5,514 nucleotides of DNA from Actinomycetes bacterium (GTDB lineage: Bacteria; Actinomycetota; Acidimicrobiia; Acidimicrobiales; RAAP-2). The DNA is taken from positions 1-5,514 of the forward strand of contig JAJYWG010000311.1 of assembly GCA_021791615.1 (NCBI GenBank), in the 5' to 3' direction. Every line of letters starts with the position of its first letter. The stretch's first letter is position 1. Made by a program: the position numbers and the translations under genes. The notes beneath the pieces are model-generated. The model made no database searches. It saw nothing but the letters and a program-made list of their open reading frames with translations, and was not told where the DNA came from. This document shows, piece by piece, positions 1 to 5,341 of this stretch.

Positions 1-87
1 GTTCACGCTGGTGCCGCGCACGCGCGCGACCGCTTCGGCCTCGTCGGCGAGGTCGTCGGGAAGCCGGACGGTGGTCTGCTTTGCCAT
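1..87 (-). CDS. Ribbon-helix-helix (CopG/Arc-type) DNA-binding protein, antitoxin-like, N-terminal part only
   Basis: Only the first 29 codons lie in the window; the gene continues past the left edge. The protein begins MAKQTTVRLPDDLADEAEAV and continues ARVRGTSVN. This is the usual start of a ribbon-helix-helix protein: a short beta strand with alternating polar and hydrophobic residues (QTTVRLP, residues 4-10) that enters the DNA major groove as a dimer, followed by a first helix (DDLADEAEAVARVRG) and the turn into the second helix (TSVN). Such proteins are often the antitoxin of a toxin-antitoxin pair and repress their own promoter; a toxin gene, if present, would lie beyond the left edge. 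The ATG at 85-87 is preferred because the beta strand begins directly after it; an in-frame ATG at 106-108 would add seven residues (MSRYHEC). A TACCAT box at 94-99 lies six bases before the chosen ATG, consistent with a leaderless message. The fold is clear; the antitoxin role is inferred. Confidence 0.75.
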   Translation of the reverse strand, partial: MAKQTTVRLPDDLADEAEAVARVRGTSVN

Positions 88-94
88 ACACTCA

Positions 95-118
95 TGGTAT
101 CGCGACATCGCGACACCA
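95..118. promoter_or_regulatory. Palindromic operator candidate for the ribbon-helix-helix gene
   Basis: The 24 bases form an imperfect palindrome: TGGT, one base, TCGCGA, CA, TCGCGA, one base, ACCA. All 20 non-spacer positions are symmetric. It begins eight bases upstream of the minus-strand ATG at 87 and overlaps the TACCAT -10 candidate at 94-99, so a bound protein would block transcription. Tandem palindromic boxes next to the start are typical of autoregulated ribbon-helix-helix repressors, which bind as paired dimers. Binding by this protein is inferred from position and symmetry. Confidence 0.55.
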
Positions 119-446
119 CGGCTCGCGTGTCCTACCAGTTCGCGCCGTGGGAGATCAGCCACGATAAAGACACTGGTAGCGGACGTGGCGCCCCCGGCCT
201 CCCAGAATGCGAACCTCGAACCGTTGGTCGAAGGGCCGGCGATCAGCTTGCCTGCCCCGCACGCGAAGGTCCGTCGTGAGGGGTACGCCAAGTGAGGGGG
301 CTCCACGGGGTTGCCATCACGGTCGCCAACACCCCCGCCAGCGCGGTCGCCAGTCCTGAACGGACCACCCACCCCGCGCCGAAGTGCCAGCGTGTCGCCA
401 CTCCACCCCCGCCAGTCGCGAACCCCGACTCCTTGGGTCTGTTCTC
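119..446. other. Gene-poor stretch between the ribbon-helix-helix gene and the Replic_Relax gene
   Basis: No recognisable gene lies here. Plus-strand frames give short, Pro/Arg/Ala-rich translations with no family resemblance; the only one with start signals is the weak candidate at 292-450. On the minus strand the frame of the ribbon-helix-helix gene stays open from its start back to position 444, but the translation is unrecognised and its third-position GC is lower than in the clear genes. The C-rich 10-mer CCCCCGCCAG occurs twice, near 333 and near 407. The stretch may be eroded coding sequence of a mobile element. Confidence 0.35.
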
Positions 447-450
447 ATGA
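292..450 (+). CDS. Candidate small protein or remnant gene tail overlapping the Replic_Relax start
   Basis: A possible 52-residue product starts at GTG 292 and ends at TGA 448-450. It is Ala/Pro/Val-rich (for example TVANTPASAVASP, ATPPPPVANPDSLGLFS) and I do not recognise it. Two signals favour it: a purine run GAGGGG at 278-283 lies eight bases before the GTG, and its stop overlaps the ATG of the next gene in an ATGA arrangement, the usual mark of translational coupling. It could instead be the decayed 3' end of a larger upstream gene, since the frame has a stop at 277-279 just before it. Composition alone would not support it, so confidence is low. Confidence 0.25.
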   Translation: MRGLHGVAITVANTPASAVASPERTTHPAPKCQRVATPPPPVANPDSLGLFS

Positions 451-1350
451 AATCATCTTCTCTCCGGCCACGGGCCGGCGACGGGCTCGTGATGGAGGTG
501 GCGCATCGGCTGACCGAGCGGGACCGGTCCATCTTGACCATGCTCTACCGCCACCGGGTCTTCACCACCGACCAGTTGGCCGAGATGTACTTCGACAACC
601 TGAACACCGCCCAGCACCGGTTGACCACGCTGTACAAGCTCCGGCTGGTGGACCGCTTCCAGCCGCTCGACCACCGCTACGCCAGCCTCCCGTGCCACTA
701 CGTGCTCGACGAGCTGGGCGCCATGGTGATGGCCGCCGAGCGGGGCGAGGATCCCGACAAGTCCCGCTGGCGGGCCGACAAGGCGCTCGCCATCGGGAAG
801 TCCCAGCGCCTCCGGCACCTGGTCGGTGTGAACGGGTTCTTCTCGGCGCTCATGGCCGAGTCCCGGTGGAGGGAGGACTGCGACCTCTCGCTGTGGTGGT
901 CAGAGCGCTACTGCGCCAGCCAGTTCGACCGGATCGCCCAGCCCGACGGCCTCGGCCGCTGGGAGGAGGCCGGCCACCAGGTCATCTTCTGCCTGGAGTA
1001 CGACCGCTCGACCGAGACCCTGGAGCGCCTGGGGAAGAAGCTCGCGAGCTACGAGGACCTCCAAGTGGCCTCGGGGCTCGCCTACTGGATCTGCTTCTGC
1101 TTCGGCCACCCCCGCCGCGAGGCCGGTGCACGGCGGGGTCCTGGCACAGGCCACCGTCCCGGTGGCGACGGCCGCCCTGGGGCCGACACAGCGGCCGCAC
1201 GAGGCCATGTGGGCGCCGCTCGGCTACGAGGGCACCCGACTGCGCCTGGCCGAGTTGGCAGGGGTGCCCATCCCGGCGGAGTCCGAGGAGCGGATCGAAG
1301 AGACCCAAGAGCATCGGCGCCGGACCGAAGAGCAGTGGCAGCGGGTATAG
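447..1350 (+). pseudogene. Replication-relaxation (Replic_Relax) family protein, frameshifted
   Basis: The first part reads MKSSSLRPRAGDG, then a winged-helix-like region HRLTERDRSILTMLYRHRVF and TTDQLAEMYF, and continues in one frame to GHPRREA near 1124. The rest of the family pattern resumes one base later in the next frame from about 1126: VHGGVLAQATVPVATAA, then MWAPLGYEGTRLRLAELAG, ending QWQRV and TAG at 1348-1350. Removing one G from the GG at 1125-1126 joins them as REAVHGGVLAQ, giving about 300 residues, normal for the family. Family members are found on actinobacterial plasmids and integrative elements; their biochemical role is poorly known beyond the name. The original frame happens to stay open after the break and runs into the GntR gene in frame, but that Gly/Arg/Pro-rich stretch is not a real fusion. 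Start ATG 447 is chosen for its ATGA overlap with the upstream candidate; ATG 492 (MEVAHRLTERD) is also possible. A sequencing error is an alternative to true inactivation. Confidence 0.78.
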
Positions 1351-1526
1351 CACGAGGTGTCCCCCCCCAGCCCCAGGCGATGGGAGCTCAGCTCGACCGA
1401 GGCCTGCGAGACCTGCGGGCGCCCGTGCACCGGCACATCGCGGGCACGGTGGGGCCGTGGCAATGCGGCGGGTCGGCCGCGCGAGATGTGGGCGTCCCTG
1501 GACGGCCCTGGACGCCATCAGCTCCC

Positions 1527-1555
1527 TTATGTGATGGGACTAGGACTAGTACAAT
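1527..1555 (+). promoter_or_regulatory. Promoter candidate for the GntR-propeller unit
   Basis: TACAAT at 1550-1555 matches five of six bases of the -10 consensus and ends seven bases before the GntR ATG at 1563, so the message is probably leaderless. A weak -35 (TTATGT, 1527-1532) sits 17 bases upstream of it. The spacer holds the tandem GGACTA GGACTA (1537-1548) and the palindrome ACTAGT (1545-1550) abutting the -10 box, a plausible site for autorepression by the GntR protein. The operator assignment is inferred. Confidence 0.5.
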
Positions 1556-1562
1556 AGGCACC

Positions 1563-1907
1563 ATGGAGCTGCATATCGACCGCGGTGACCCACTTCCACT
1601 GGCTGAGCAAGTGGCGGCCGAGATCCGTCGGGCGATCGCCGAGGGTGAAGCCGGGCCTGGCGACCGACTCCCGCTCGCCAAAGACCTCGCCGCAGTGATA
1701 GGCGTGAACAAGAACACGGTGCTCCGTTCGCTCCACCTGCTGCGAGAAGAAGGCCTCCTCGAGTTCCGACGCGGGCACGGGATCACGGTCGCGGGCACCG
1801 CGGAGAAGAGCGCGCTCGTTGCTCAAGTGCGCGATCTTGTCCGATCGGCACGCCGCCACGGCTACCGAAAGAGCGAGCTCATCGCGATGATCGAGGCGGT
1901 GCGATGA
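1563..1907 (+). CDS. GntR family transcriptional regulator, YtrA subfamily
   Basis: A 114-residue DNA-binding regulator. Residues about 8-77 are a GntR winged helix-turn-helix: PLAEQVAAEIRRAIAEGEA, then GDRLPLAKDLAAVIGVNKNT with the recognition helix NKNTVLRSLHLLREEGLLEF and the wing RRGHGITVAG. The part after the wing is only about 37 residues (EKSALVAQVRDLVRSARRHG and following), too short for the ligand-binding domains of FadR or HutC types; this is the mark of the YtrA subfamily, which dimerises by short C-terminal helices. YtrA-type regulators normally repress their own operon, often with membrane transporter genes. Here the partner is the membrane-anchored repeat protein that starts one base after this stop, so the two are almost certainly co-transcribed and coupled. 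The ATG at 1563 fits the domain start and the TACAAT box seven bases upstream. The frame is open far upstream, but that extension is the out-of-frame remainder of the broken gene before it. Confidence 0.9.
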   Translation: MELHIDRGDPLPLAEQVAAEIRRAIAEGEAGPGDRLPLAKDLAAVIGVNKNTVLRSLHLLREEGLLEFRRGHGITVAGTAEKSALVAQVRDLVRSARRHGYRKSELIAMIEAVR

Positions 1908-1908
1908 C

Positions 1909-3189
1909 ATGACGACGCGAACGCCGACGTTGGACCGCCCTATCGAGGGCGCGGAACCGCCATCACCAGAGGTCCTGTTCAAAGAGGCGCGCCAGCGGCG
2001 CCGGCGACGCTGGATCATCGGGATCTCGGCCGTGCTCGTCGTGGCGTCGGTCGCTGCTGTGGTCGGTCACGGCGCATTCGGGCACAACGGCCATGCCCGG
2101 GTGCGCAAGAACTCCGCCCCCGCTCGCGGGGGCTCGGCATCGCAGAAGTCGAACAGGCGTGCCGCGACGTCTCTTGGGTCGAAGCAGGCGGCGACGTTGA
2201 CGGGCCTCTGGTGCAGCTCCGCCGACACGTGCACGGCGGTCGGCGACTACTATTCCGAGTCCCCCGTGCAGCATGGATCACTCGTGCTCCGGTGGAACGG
2301 CACCACTTGGCTTCGCCAGCGGGCTCCTGTGATCGGTTCGGCAACAAGCCTTGCCACGATCGCAGTGAGCTGTCCGACGGCTCGACAGTGCGTTGCCGTG
2401 GGCGCGTCGGGCGCGATGGTTTGGGACGGCAATCGCTGGAGGGCCCAGGCTGGCGTGAAGGGGGACGCCGTCTCCTGCCCGTCGACGGGGTTCTGCGTCG
2501 CAGTGGGATCCTCCATTCGGAGGCTGGAGGCTGAGATCTGGCGTGACGGCAAGTGGACGAGTGAGGCGATGCCACTTCCGACCGCGCCGACACCCCTCCA
2601 GAGCGTCACCTTGGCAGGGCTGTCGTGCACGTCGAAGCGCTTCTGTATTGCGGTGGGCGACTACAGCTACGGTGCGACCGCGCAACCGTCTCCCAGTCGT
2701 CGAGAGCTGACCCTGGCCGAGGTGTGGAACGGACAAGGTTGGCGGCTTGCGCCTCCTATCAACCCTGCTCCGTTGTCGGCGTTCAGAGGAGTCTCCTGCC
2801 GCTCCCCAGAGTTCTGTGTCGCGGTCGGGACACAACGCACAGAGTTCACGCTCGCTGAGCAGTGGACCGGGGCGGACTGGAAGGTGCAAGCGAGCCCCAA
2901 CCCGAGCACCGTCGGCTACAGCGTGCTCGACGCCGTGTCCTGCCCGAGCACGCATGTCTGCGAGTCCGTTGGTAGCTACAACGGCTCGCTGATCGCCGAG
3001 TCTTGGCAGGAGGGCCAATGGTCACTCCATGAAGTGCCCTCTCCCGGCCCCGGGGTTGGTTCCTTCGCGCTTTCCTGCCCAGCGCCAGACGCGTGCGTCT
3101 CTGCAGGCATGGCCGACGGTCGCCCATTTTCGCAGATCTGGAACGGCCACACGTGGCACGCGCAAAGGACGCCCAGTCCGCTGCCATAG
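1909..3189 (+). CDS. Membrane-anchored exported protein with seven Cys/Trp propeller-like repeats
   Basis: A 426-residue protein of unknown function. Residues 1-34 are cytoplasmic and end in a basic run (RQRRRRR); residues 35-57 (WIIGISAVLVVASVAAVVGH and following) form one membrane helix, so by the positive-inside rule the rest lies outside the cell. A Ser/Ala/Lys-rich linker (58-98) leads to seven repeats whose first cysteines are at 102, 155, 190, 240, 297, 345 and 390. Each repeat has C-x5-C followed by a variant of AVG (for example VSCPSTGFCVAVG), a variable stretch, then W-x4-W with a Gly (WNGTTW, WDGNRW, WRDGKW, WNGQGW, WTGADW, WQEGQW, WNGHTW). All 14 cysteines of the protein lie in these pairs. 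Seven repeats of about 35-57 residues suggest a seven-bladed beta-propeller with one disulfide per blade; the fold is inferred. Similar repeats are known in actinobacterial secreted proteins, mostly without assigned function. No catalytic motif is visible; ligand binding or envelope sensing would fit. Start ATG 1909 leaves one base after the GntR stop. Confidence 0.88.
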   Translation: MTTRTPTLDRPIEGAEPPSPEVLFKEARQRRRRRWIIGISAVLVVASVAAVVGHGAFGHNGHARVRKNSAPARGGSASQKSNRRAATSLGSKQAATLTGLWCSSADTCTAVGDYYSESPVQHGSLVLRWNGTTWLRQRAPVIGSATSLATIAVSCPTARQCVAVGASGAMVWDGNRWRAQAGVKGDAVSCPSTGFCVAVGSSIRRLEAEIWRDGKWTSEAMPLPTAPTPLQSVTLAGLSCTSKRFCIAVGDYSYGATAQPSPSRRELTLAEVWNGQGWRLAPPINPAPLSAFRGVSCRSPEFCVAVGTQRTEFTLAEQWTGADWKVQASPNPSTVGYSVLDAVSCPSTHVCESVGSYNGSLIAESWQEGQWSLHEVPSPGPGVGSFALSCPAPDACVSAGMADGRPFSQIWNGHTWHAQRTPSPLP

Positions 3190-3190
3190 A

Positions 3191-3214
3191 TTGGCGAGTC
3201 GGCGTCGTTGCCAA
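3191..3214 (+). terminator. Weak hairpin after the propeller gene
   Basis: TTGGCGA (3191-3197) can pair with TTGCCAA (3208-3214) over seven base pairs including one G-T wobble, with a ten-base loop, starting directly after the TAG at 3187-3189. No T-run follows, so it would be a T-less hairpin terminator of the kind proposed for high-GC actinobacteria. The position is good but the stem is short. Confidence 0.27.
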
Positions 3215-3345
3215 CAGGGACACGATCGGCCGCCACCTGTCGCGAGTCTCTCGGCAAGCTCGACTCACGTCCCCCACAATCGACGAGCGAGGTCCGCAAA
3301 CGCGGCAACACCCGCTGGCGGGGCTCGCCTCTGGCCGCCAACCCG

Positions 3346-3870
3346 TCAAGTGACCGATGGCTGGACCAGCGTGCGGAGTACGCCGGACGTGGTTGTAGCG
3401 CTCGAGCTGCCTCCGCGGCGTCTCGCCCGGTACGCCCGCGCCTTCATCGTGCTCCCGCACCCCGCCATGTCGCACCAGGCCCGTGAGCGGTTCTTCGAAC
3501 GGTCGTAGAAGGCCTCCAGGCAGACGGAGTTCGGACAAAGCTTGATCCGAGTCCATTCGCCGCGCTCGACGAGGGCGAGGACCGCGGCTAGCACGCCGGT
3601 CACGACGTCTTCGACGGCGACGTGCGGCGTCCCGTCGGCATCGAGCGCGACCAAGAGGGGGATGCGAGGGAGCTCGGCTGGTTCGCCGACCAGGAGGTCC
3701 CGCAGCGCGTCGCGGAGGCCCCGTGCCGCCTTCCGTCGAGTCACGGGCAGCCCATGCGCTTCTGCCCACGACCGGTACTCGGGGTCGTTCGAGAGGAGGT
3801 CGACGTCCTCGTCGATGTCGACGGTGTTCAAGAAGTCCACGACGAGCGCTGCGTCATCAAACACTTGCAC
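3346..3870 (-). CDS. ABATE / CGNR-type zinc-finger transcriptional regulator
   Basis: A 174-residue putative regulator. The N-terminal two thirds match the ABATE domain, including the VVDFLNTVD motif at residues 10-18 and a helical region to about 108. Residues 111-151 are the C-terminal zinc finger: C112-x4-C117, F121, DRSKNRSRAW, C133-x4-C138, then KARAYRARRR, a basic DNA-binding tail. The family is named for Cys-Gly-Asn-Arg after the last cysteine; here it reads Cys-Gly-Ser-Thr (138-141) although all four zinc ligands are kept. Members act as DNA-binding regulators, with ABATE thought to sense a small molecule. GTG at 3870 is the start: the DFLNT motif follows at the usual distance and a TACACT box (3877-3882) lies six bases before it. 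The gene is divergent from the EamA transporter across a palindrome, so it probably controls both. The last 20 or so residues (GSSSATTTSG and onward) are unlike the family. Confidence 0.86.
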   Translation of the reverse strand: MQVFDDAALVVDFLNTVDIDEDVDLLSNDPEYRSWAEAHGLPVTRRKAARGLRDALRDLLVGEPAELPRIPLLVALDADGTPHVAVEDVVTGVLAAVLALVERGEWTRIKLCPNSVCLEAFYDRSKNRSRAWCDMAGCGSTMKARAYRARRRGGSSSATTTSGVLRTLVQPSVT

Positions 3871-3899
3871 GTCACCAGTGTAGCTACTTTACTGGTGAC
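3871..3899. promoter_or_regulatory. Shared operator and overlapping divergent promoters of the CGNR regulator and EamA transporter
   Basis: GTCACCAGT (3871-3879) and ACTGGTGAC (3891-3899) form a perfect 9-bp inverted repeat around 11 bases that include the 8-bp palindrome GTAGCTAC (3880-3887). The element fills nearly the whole 31-bp gap between the minus GTG at 3870 and the plus ATG at 3902. On the minus strand TACACT (3877-3882) ends six bases from the GTG; on the plus strand TTTACT (3888-3893) ends eight bases from the ATG, with TACTTT (3885-3890) as an alternative. Both messages would be leaderless or nearly so. A dimer bound here would cover both promoters. That the binding protein is the adjacent CGNR regulator is inferred. 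Confidence 0.66.
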
Positions 3900-3901
3900 G
3901 C

Positions 3902-4780
3902 ATGGGAACCATCGTCGCCCTCGGGCTCGCCGCCGCCCTTGTCTACGGGAGCTCGGACTTCCTCGGCGGCTTTGCCTCGCAGCGCATGGTCTCTTTGGTG
4001 GTGACCTTCGTCGCCTTCGCCGTGGGCACGCTCACCTGCGTCGCCCTTCTCCCGCTCGCCGGATCCCACTGGTCCCTCGCTGCCTTGGGCTACGGGTCCC
4101 TGGCCGGAGTGACGGCGGCGGGGTCGATCTGGCTCCTCTACAGCGCGCTTGCGATGGGCCCCGTCAGCGTGCTCGCCCCGATTGTCGCCGTCGTCGCAGG
4201 GCTCGTGCCGGTCCTCTACGGGCTCAGCCACGGAGAGCGGCTCGGCCCGCTCGGCGAGGGAGCGATCGGTGTCGTGCTCTTCTCGGCAGCCATTCTCGCC
4301 TACGACCCGACGGGGCACGGCGGTCGGACCCAGCCCAAGGCGATCGCCACCGGTCTGGCCGCCGGGGTCGTGACCGGCCTGTTCCTGGTCTCCCTCGACC
4401 TCACGCCGACCAACTCAGGGGCAGCGCCCGTGCTCGTCGAGTTCGCCGTCGGTGCCGGACTCCTCGGCGTGGGCGTGCTCTTCATGCGCCTCGTCTCCTC
4501 GCCGATGTCCCGTGACGACGAGTCGCTGACCGCACCTCGATCGCCGCTTCGCTTCGCGATCGGGAGCGGCGTCACCCAGGCGATCGCAGACGTCCTCGTG
4601 ATCGTGGGCGTCCACCGGGGCCACCTCGCGGTGATGGCTGCGCTCATGGCGCTCTACCCCTTGGGGACGCTCGCCTGTGCACGTGTCGTGTTGCACGAAC
4701 GCATGTCTCGGTTACAGGCCGTAGCCGTCATCATGGCCGTCGCGGCAAGCGCCGTGCTCGCGTCGGTCGGCACGGGCTGA
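3902..4780 (+). CDS. EamA/DMT superfamily transporter
   Basis: A 292-residue integral membrane protein with about ten predicted helices (roughly 2-22, 30-52, 59-82, 86-108, 116-134, 147-167, 175-197, 215-236, 242-264, 270-288) in two homologous halves of five, the standard EamA layout of the drug/metabolite transporter superfamily. Each half has the conserved ending: LAPIVAVVAGLVPVLYGL then HGERLGPLG in the first, and MAALMALYPLGTLACARVVL then HERMSRLQA in the second, with Glu111 and Glu266 before the last helix of each half. The charged loop 200-215 (SSPMSRDDESL) separates helices seven and eight. Family members export metabolites or drugs; the substrate cannot be read from sequence. ATG 3902 follows the divergent operator directly, with no Shine-Dalgarno, so translation is probably leaderless. 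The divergent CGNR regulator next door suggests that expression responds to a ligand, perhaps the transported compound. Confidence 0.93.
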   Translation: MGTIVALGLAAALVYGSSDFLGGFASQRMVSLVVTFVAFAVGTLTCVALLPLAGSHWSLAALGYGSLAGVTAAGSIWLLYSALAMGPVSVLAPIVAVVAGLVPVLYGLSHGERLGPLGEGAIGVVLFSAAILAYDPTGHGGRTQPKAIATGLAAGVVTGLFLVSLDLTPTNSGAAPVLVEFAVGAGLLGVGVLFMRLVSSPMSRDDESLTAPRSPLRFAIGSGVTQAIADVLVIVGVHRGHLAVMAALMALYPLGTLACARVVLHERMSRLQAVAVIMAVAASAVLASVGTG

Positions 4781-4852
4781 CATCGGCGTTGCCTGGCGCT
4801 GAGCTCACTGAAGTCTCGCGTTGGCGGATGCGACAGCGCGCCCAACCACCGT

Positions 4853-4866
4853 GGGATGCCGATCCC
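4853..4866 (-). terminator. Short hairpin past the end of the zinc-ribbon gene
   Basis: GGGAT (4853-4857) and ATCCC (4862-4866) form a perfect 5-bp stem with a four-base loop, ten bases beyond the minus-strand stop at 4877, in the gap between convergent genes. No T-run follows. It could serve either direction as a weak T-less terminator; the stem is short enough to be chance. Confidence 0.25.
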
Positions 4867-4876
4867 TCTCGCTTGC

Positions 4877-5257
4877 TCACGTGACCCACGGCTCCGCCCG
4901 CGTCCGGATGACAGCCGCACCGTTCAGCGGGTTCAGGCGAGCGACCGCGACGAAGAGCTGCTCGAACGCGACCGCGTAGTTCGCTTCGTCGTCGGCGACG
5001 GCGCTGCGGGCCGCTTGTTGGGCACGAGCCAGGTCCTCCAGCCTCGCCGCCAGCTCCCGGAGCTCGGCGTCGTTCGGTGCCACTTCCTCCTGCACGGCTG
5101 GAACAGGACGCCCGGCTGCTCTCGCCATGAGCCTCGCCTCGTAGGCGCGCTGGCGGCACGACGGCCGGCAGTAGCGAGCCCGCGGTCCAGGTCGACTCCC
5201 CCGCGGCGGGAGGGGACGGCCGCACCACTCGCAGCTGAGGGCCAAAGAGTCCGTCAC
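4877..5257 (-). CDS. Small Cys4 zinc-ribbon protein, hypothetical
   Basis: A 126-residue protein with an N-terminal zinc-binding site: C9-x2-C12 in CEWCGRPLP and C30-x3-C34 in RYCRPSCRQRAYEARL. The arrangement CxxCG, then YC-x3-CRQRAYxAR, is common in short actinobacterial zinc-finger proteins of unknown function; the basic helix after the last cysteine suggests nucleic-acid contact. Residues about 60-108 (NDAELRELAARLEDLARAQQ and beyond) are Ala/Glu/Leu-rich and probably form a long helix or coiled coil for dimerisation. The tail is PLNGAAVIRTRAEPWVT. Start is GTG 5257: the zinc site follows within nine residues, and a CAGAAT box (5265-5270) ends seven bases before it, with no Shine-Dalgarno. 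The start codon lies inside the 12-bp palindrome CGTCACGTGACG (5252-5263). It converges on the EamA gene and shows no operon partner. The zinc site is visible; a regulatory role is a guess. Confidence 0.8.
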   Translation of the reverse strand: MTDSLALSCEWCGRPLPPRGSRPGPRARYCRPSCRQRAYEARLMARAAGRPVPAVQEEVAPNDAELRELAARLEDLARAQQAARSAVADDEANYAVAFEQLFVAVARLNPLNGAAVIRTRAEPWVT

Positions 5258-5264
5258 GTGACGT

Positions 5265-5270
5265 ATTCTG
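5265..5270 (-). promoter_or_regulatory. -10 box candidate of the zinc-ribbon gene
   Basis: CAGAAT on the minus strand matches four of six -10 consensus bases and ends seven bases before the GTG at 5257, the same distance as the TACAAT box before the GntR gene. No convincing -35 is seen; the expected region is occupied by the 11-bp tandem repeat, which may mean that an activator helps polymerase. The palindrome CGTCACGTGACG at 5252-5263 lies just downstream across the start. Confidence 0.4.
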
Positions 5271-5272
5271 CC

Positions 5273-5294
5273 CTACCCCGGAACTACCCCGGAA
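5273..5294. repeat. Perfect 11-bp tandem repeat upstream of the zinc-ribbon gene
   Basis: CTACCCCGGAA occurs twice without a gap (5273-5283 and 5284-5294). On the minus strand it reads TTCCGGGGTAG twice, directly upstream of the CAGAAT box at 5265-5270. The 11-bp period is about one helical turn, so two copies present the same face of DNA to a protein, as in direct-repeat activator sites. The repeat is plain in the sequence; its function is inferred. Confidence 0.6.
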
Positions 5295-5341
5295 GTCCCC
5301 CGCCGAGCGCGTCGTCGCTGGTCGCCGCGTCCGTCGGCGAG

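Noticed and set aside
1361..1368. Run of eight C that might cause slippage
   Set aside because: It lies after the TAG at 1348-1350 that ends the Replic_Relax frame and no coding frame continues across it.
1496..1514. CCCTGGACG repeated twice with a ten-base period
   Set aside because: Short, GC-rich, about 40 bases upstream of the GntR -10 box and without symmetry; probably chance in this composition.
384..1907. One long open frame joining Replic_Relax to the GntR regulator
   Set aside because: After about 1125 the family similarity moves to another frame; the bridging translation is Gly/Arg/Pro-rich and ends in a normal GntR start with its own promoter. The frame is open only because of high GC.
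2278..3018. Long minus-strand open frame opposite the propeller gene
   Set aside because: It is antisense to regular Cys/Trp repeats, has no recognisable domain, and its composition is that of a complement frame.
3190..3345. Small open frames between the propeller and CGNR genes
   Set aside because: No start signal, no recognisable motif; it is the gap between two convergent genes.
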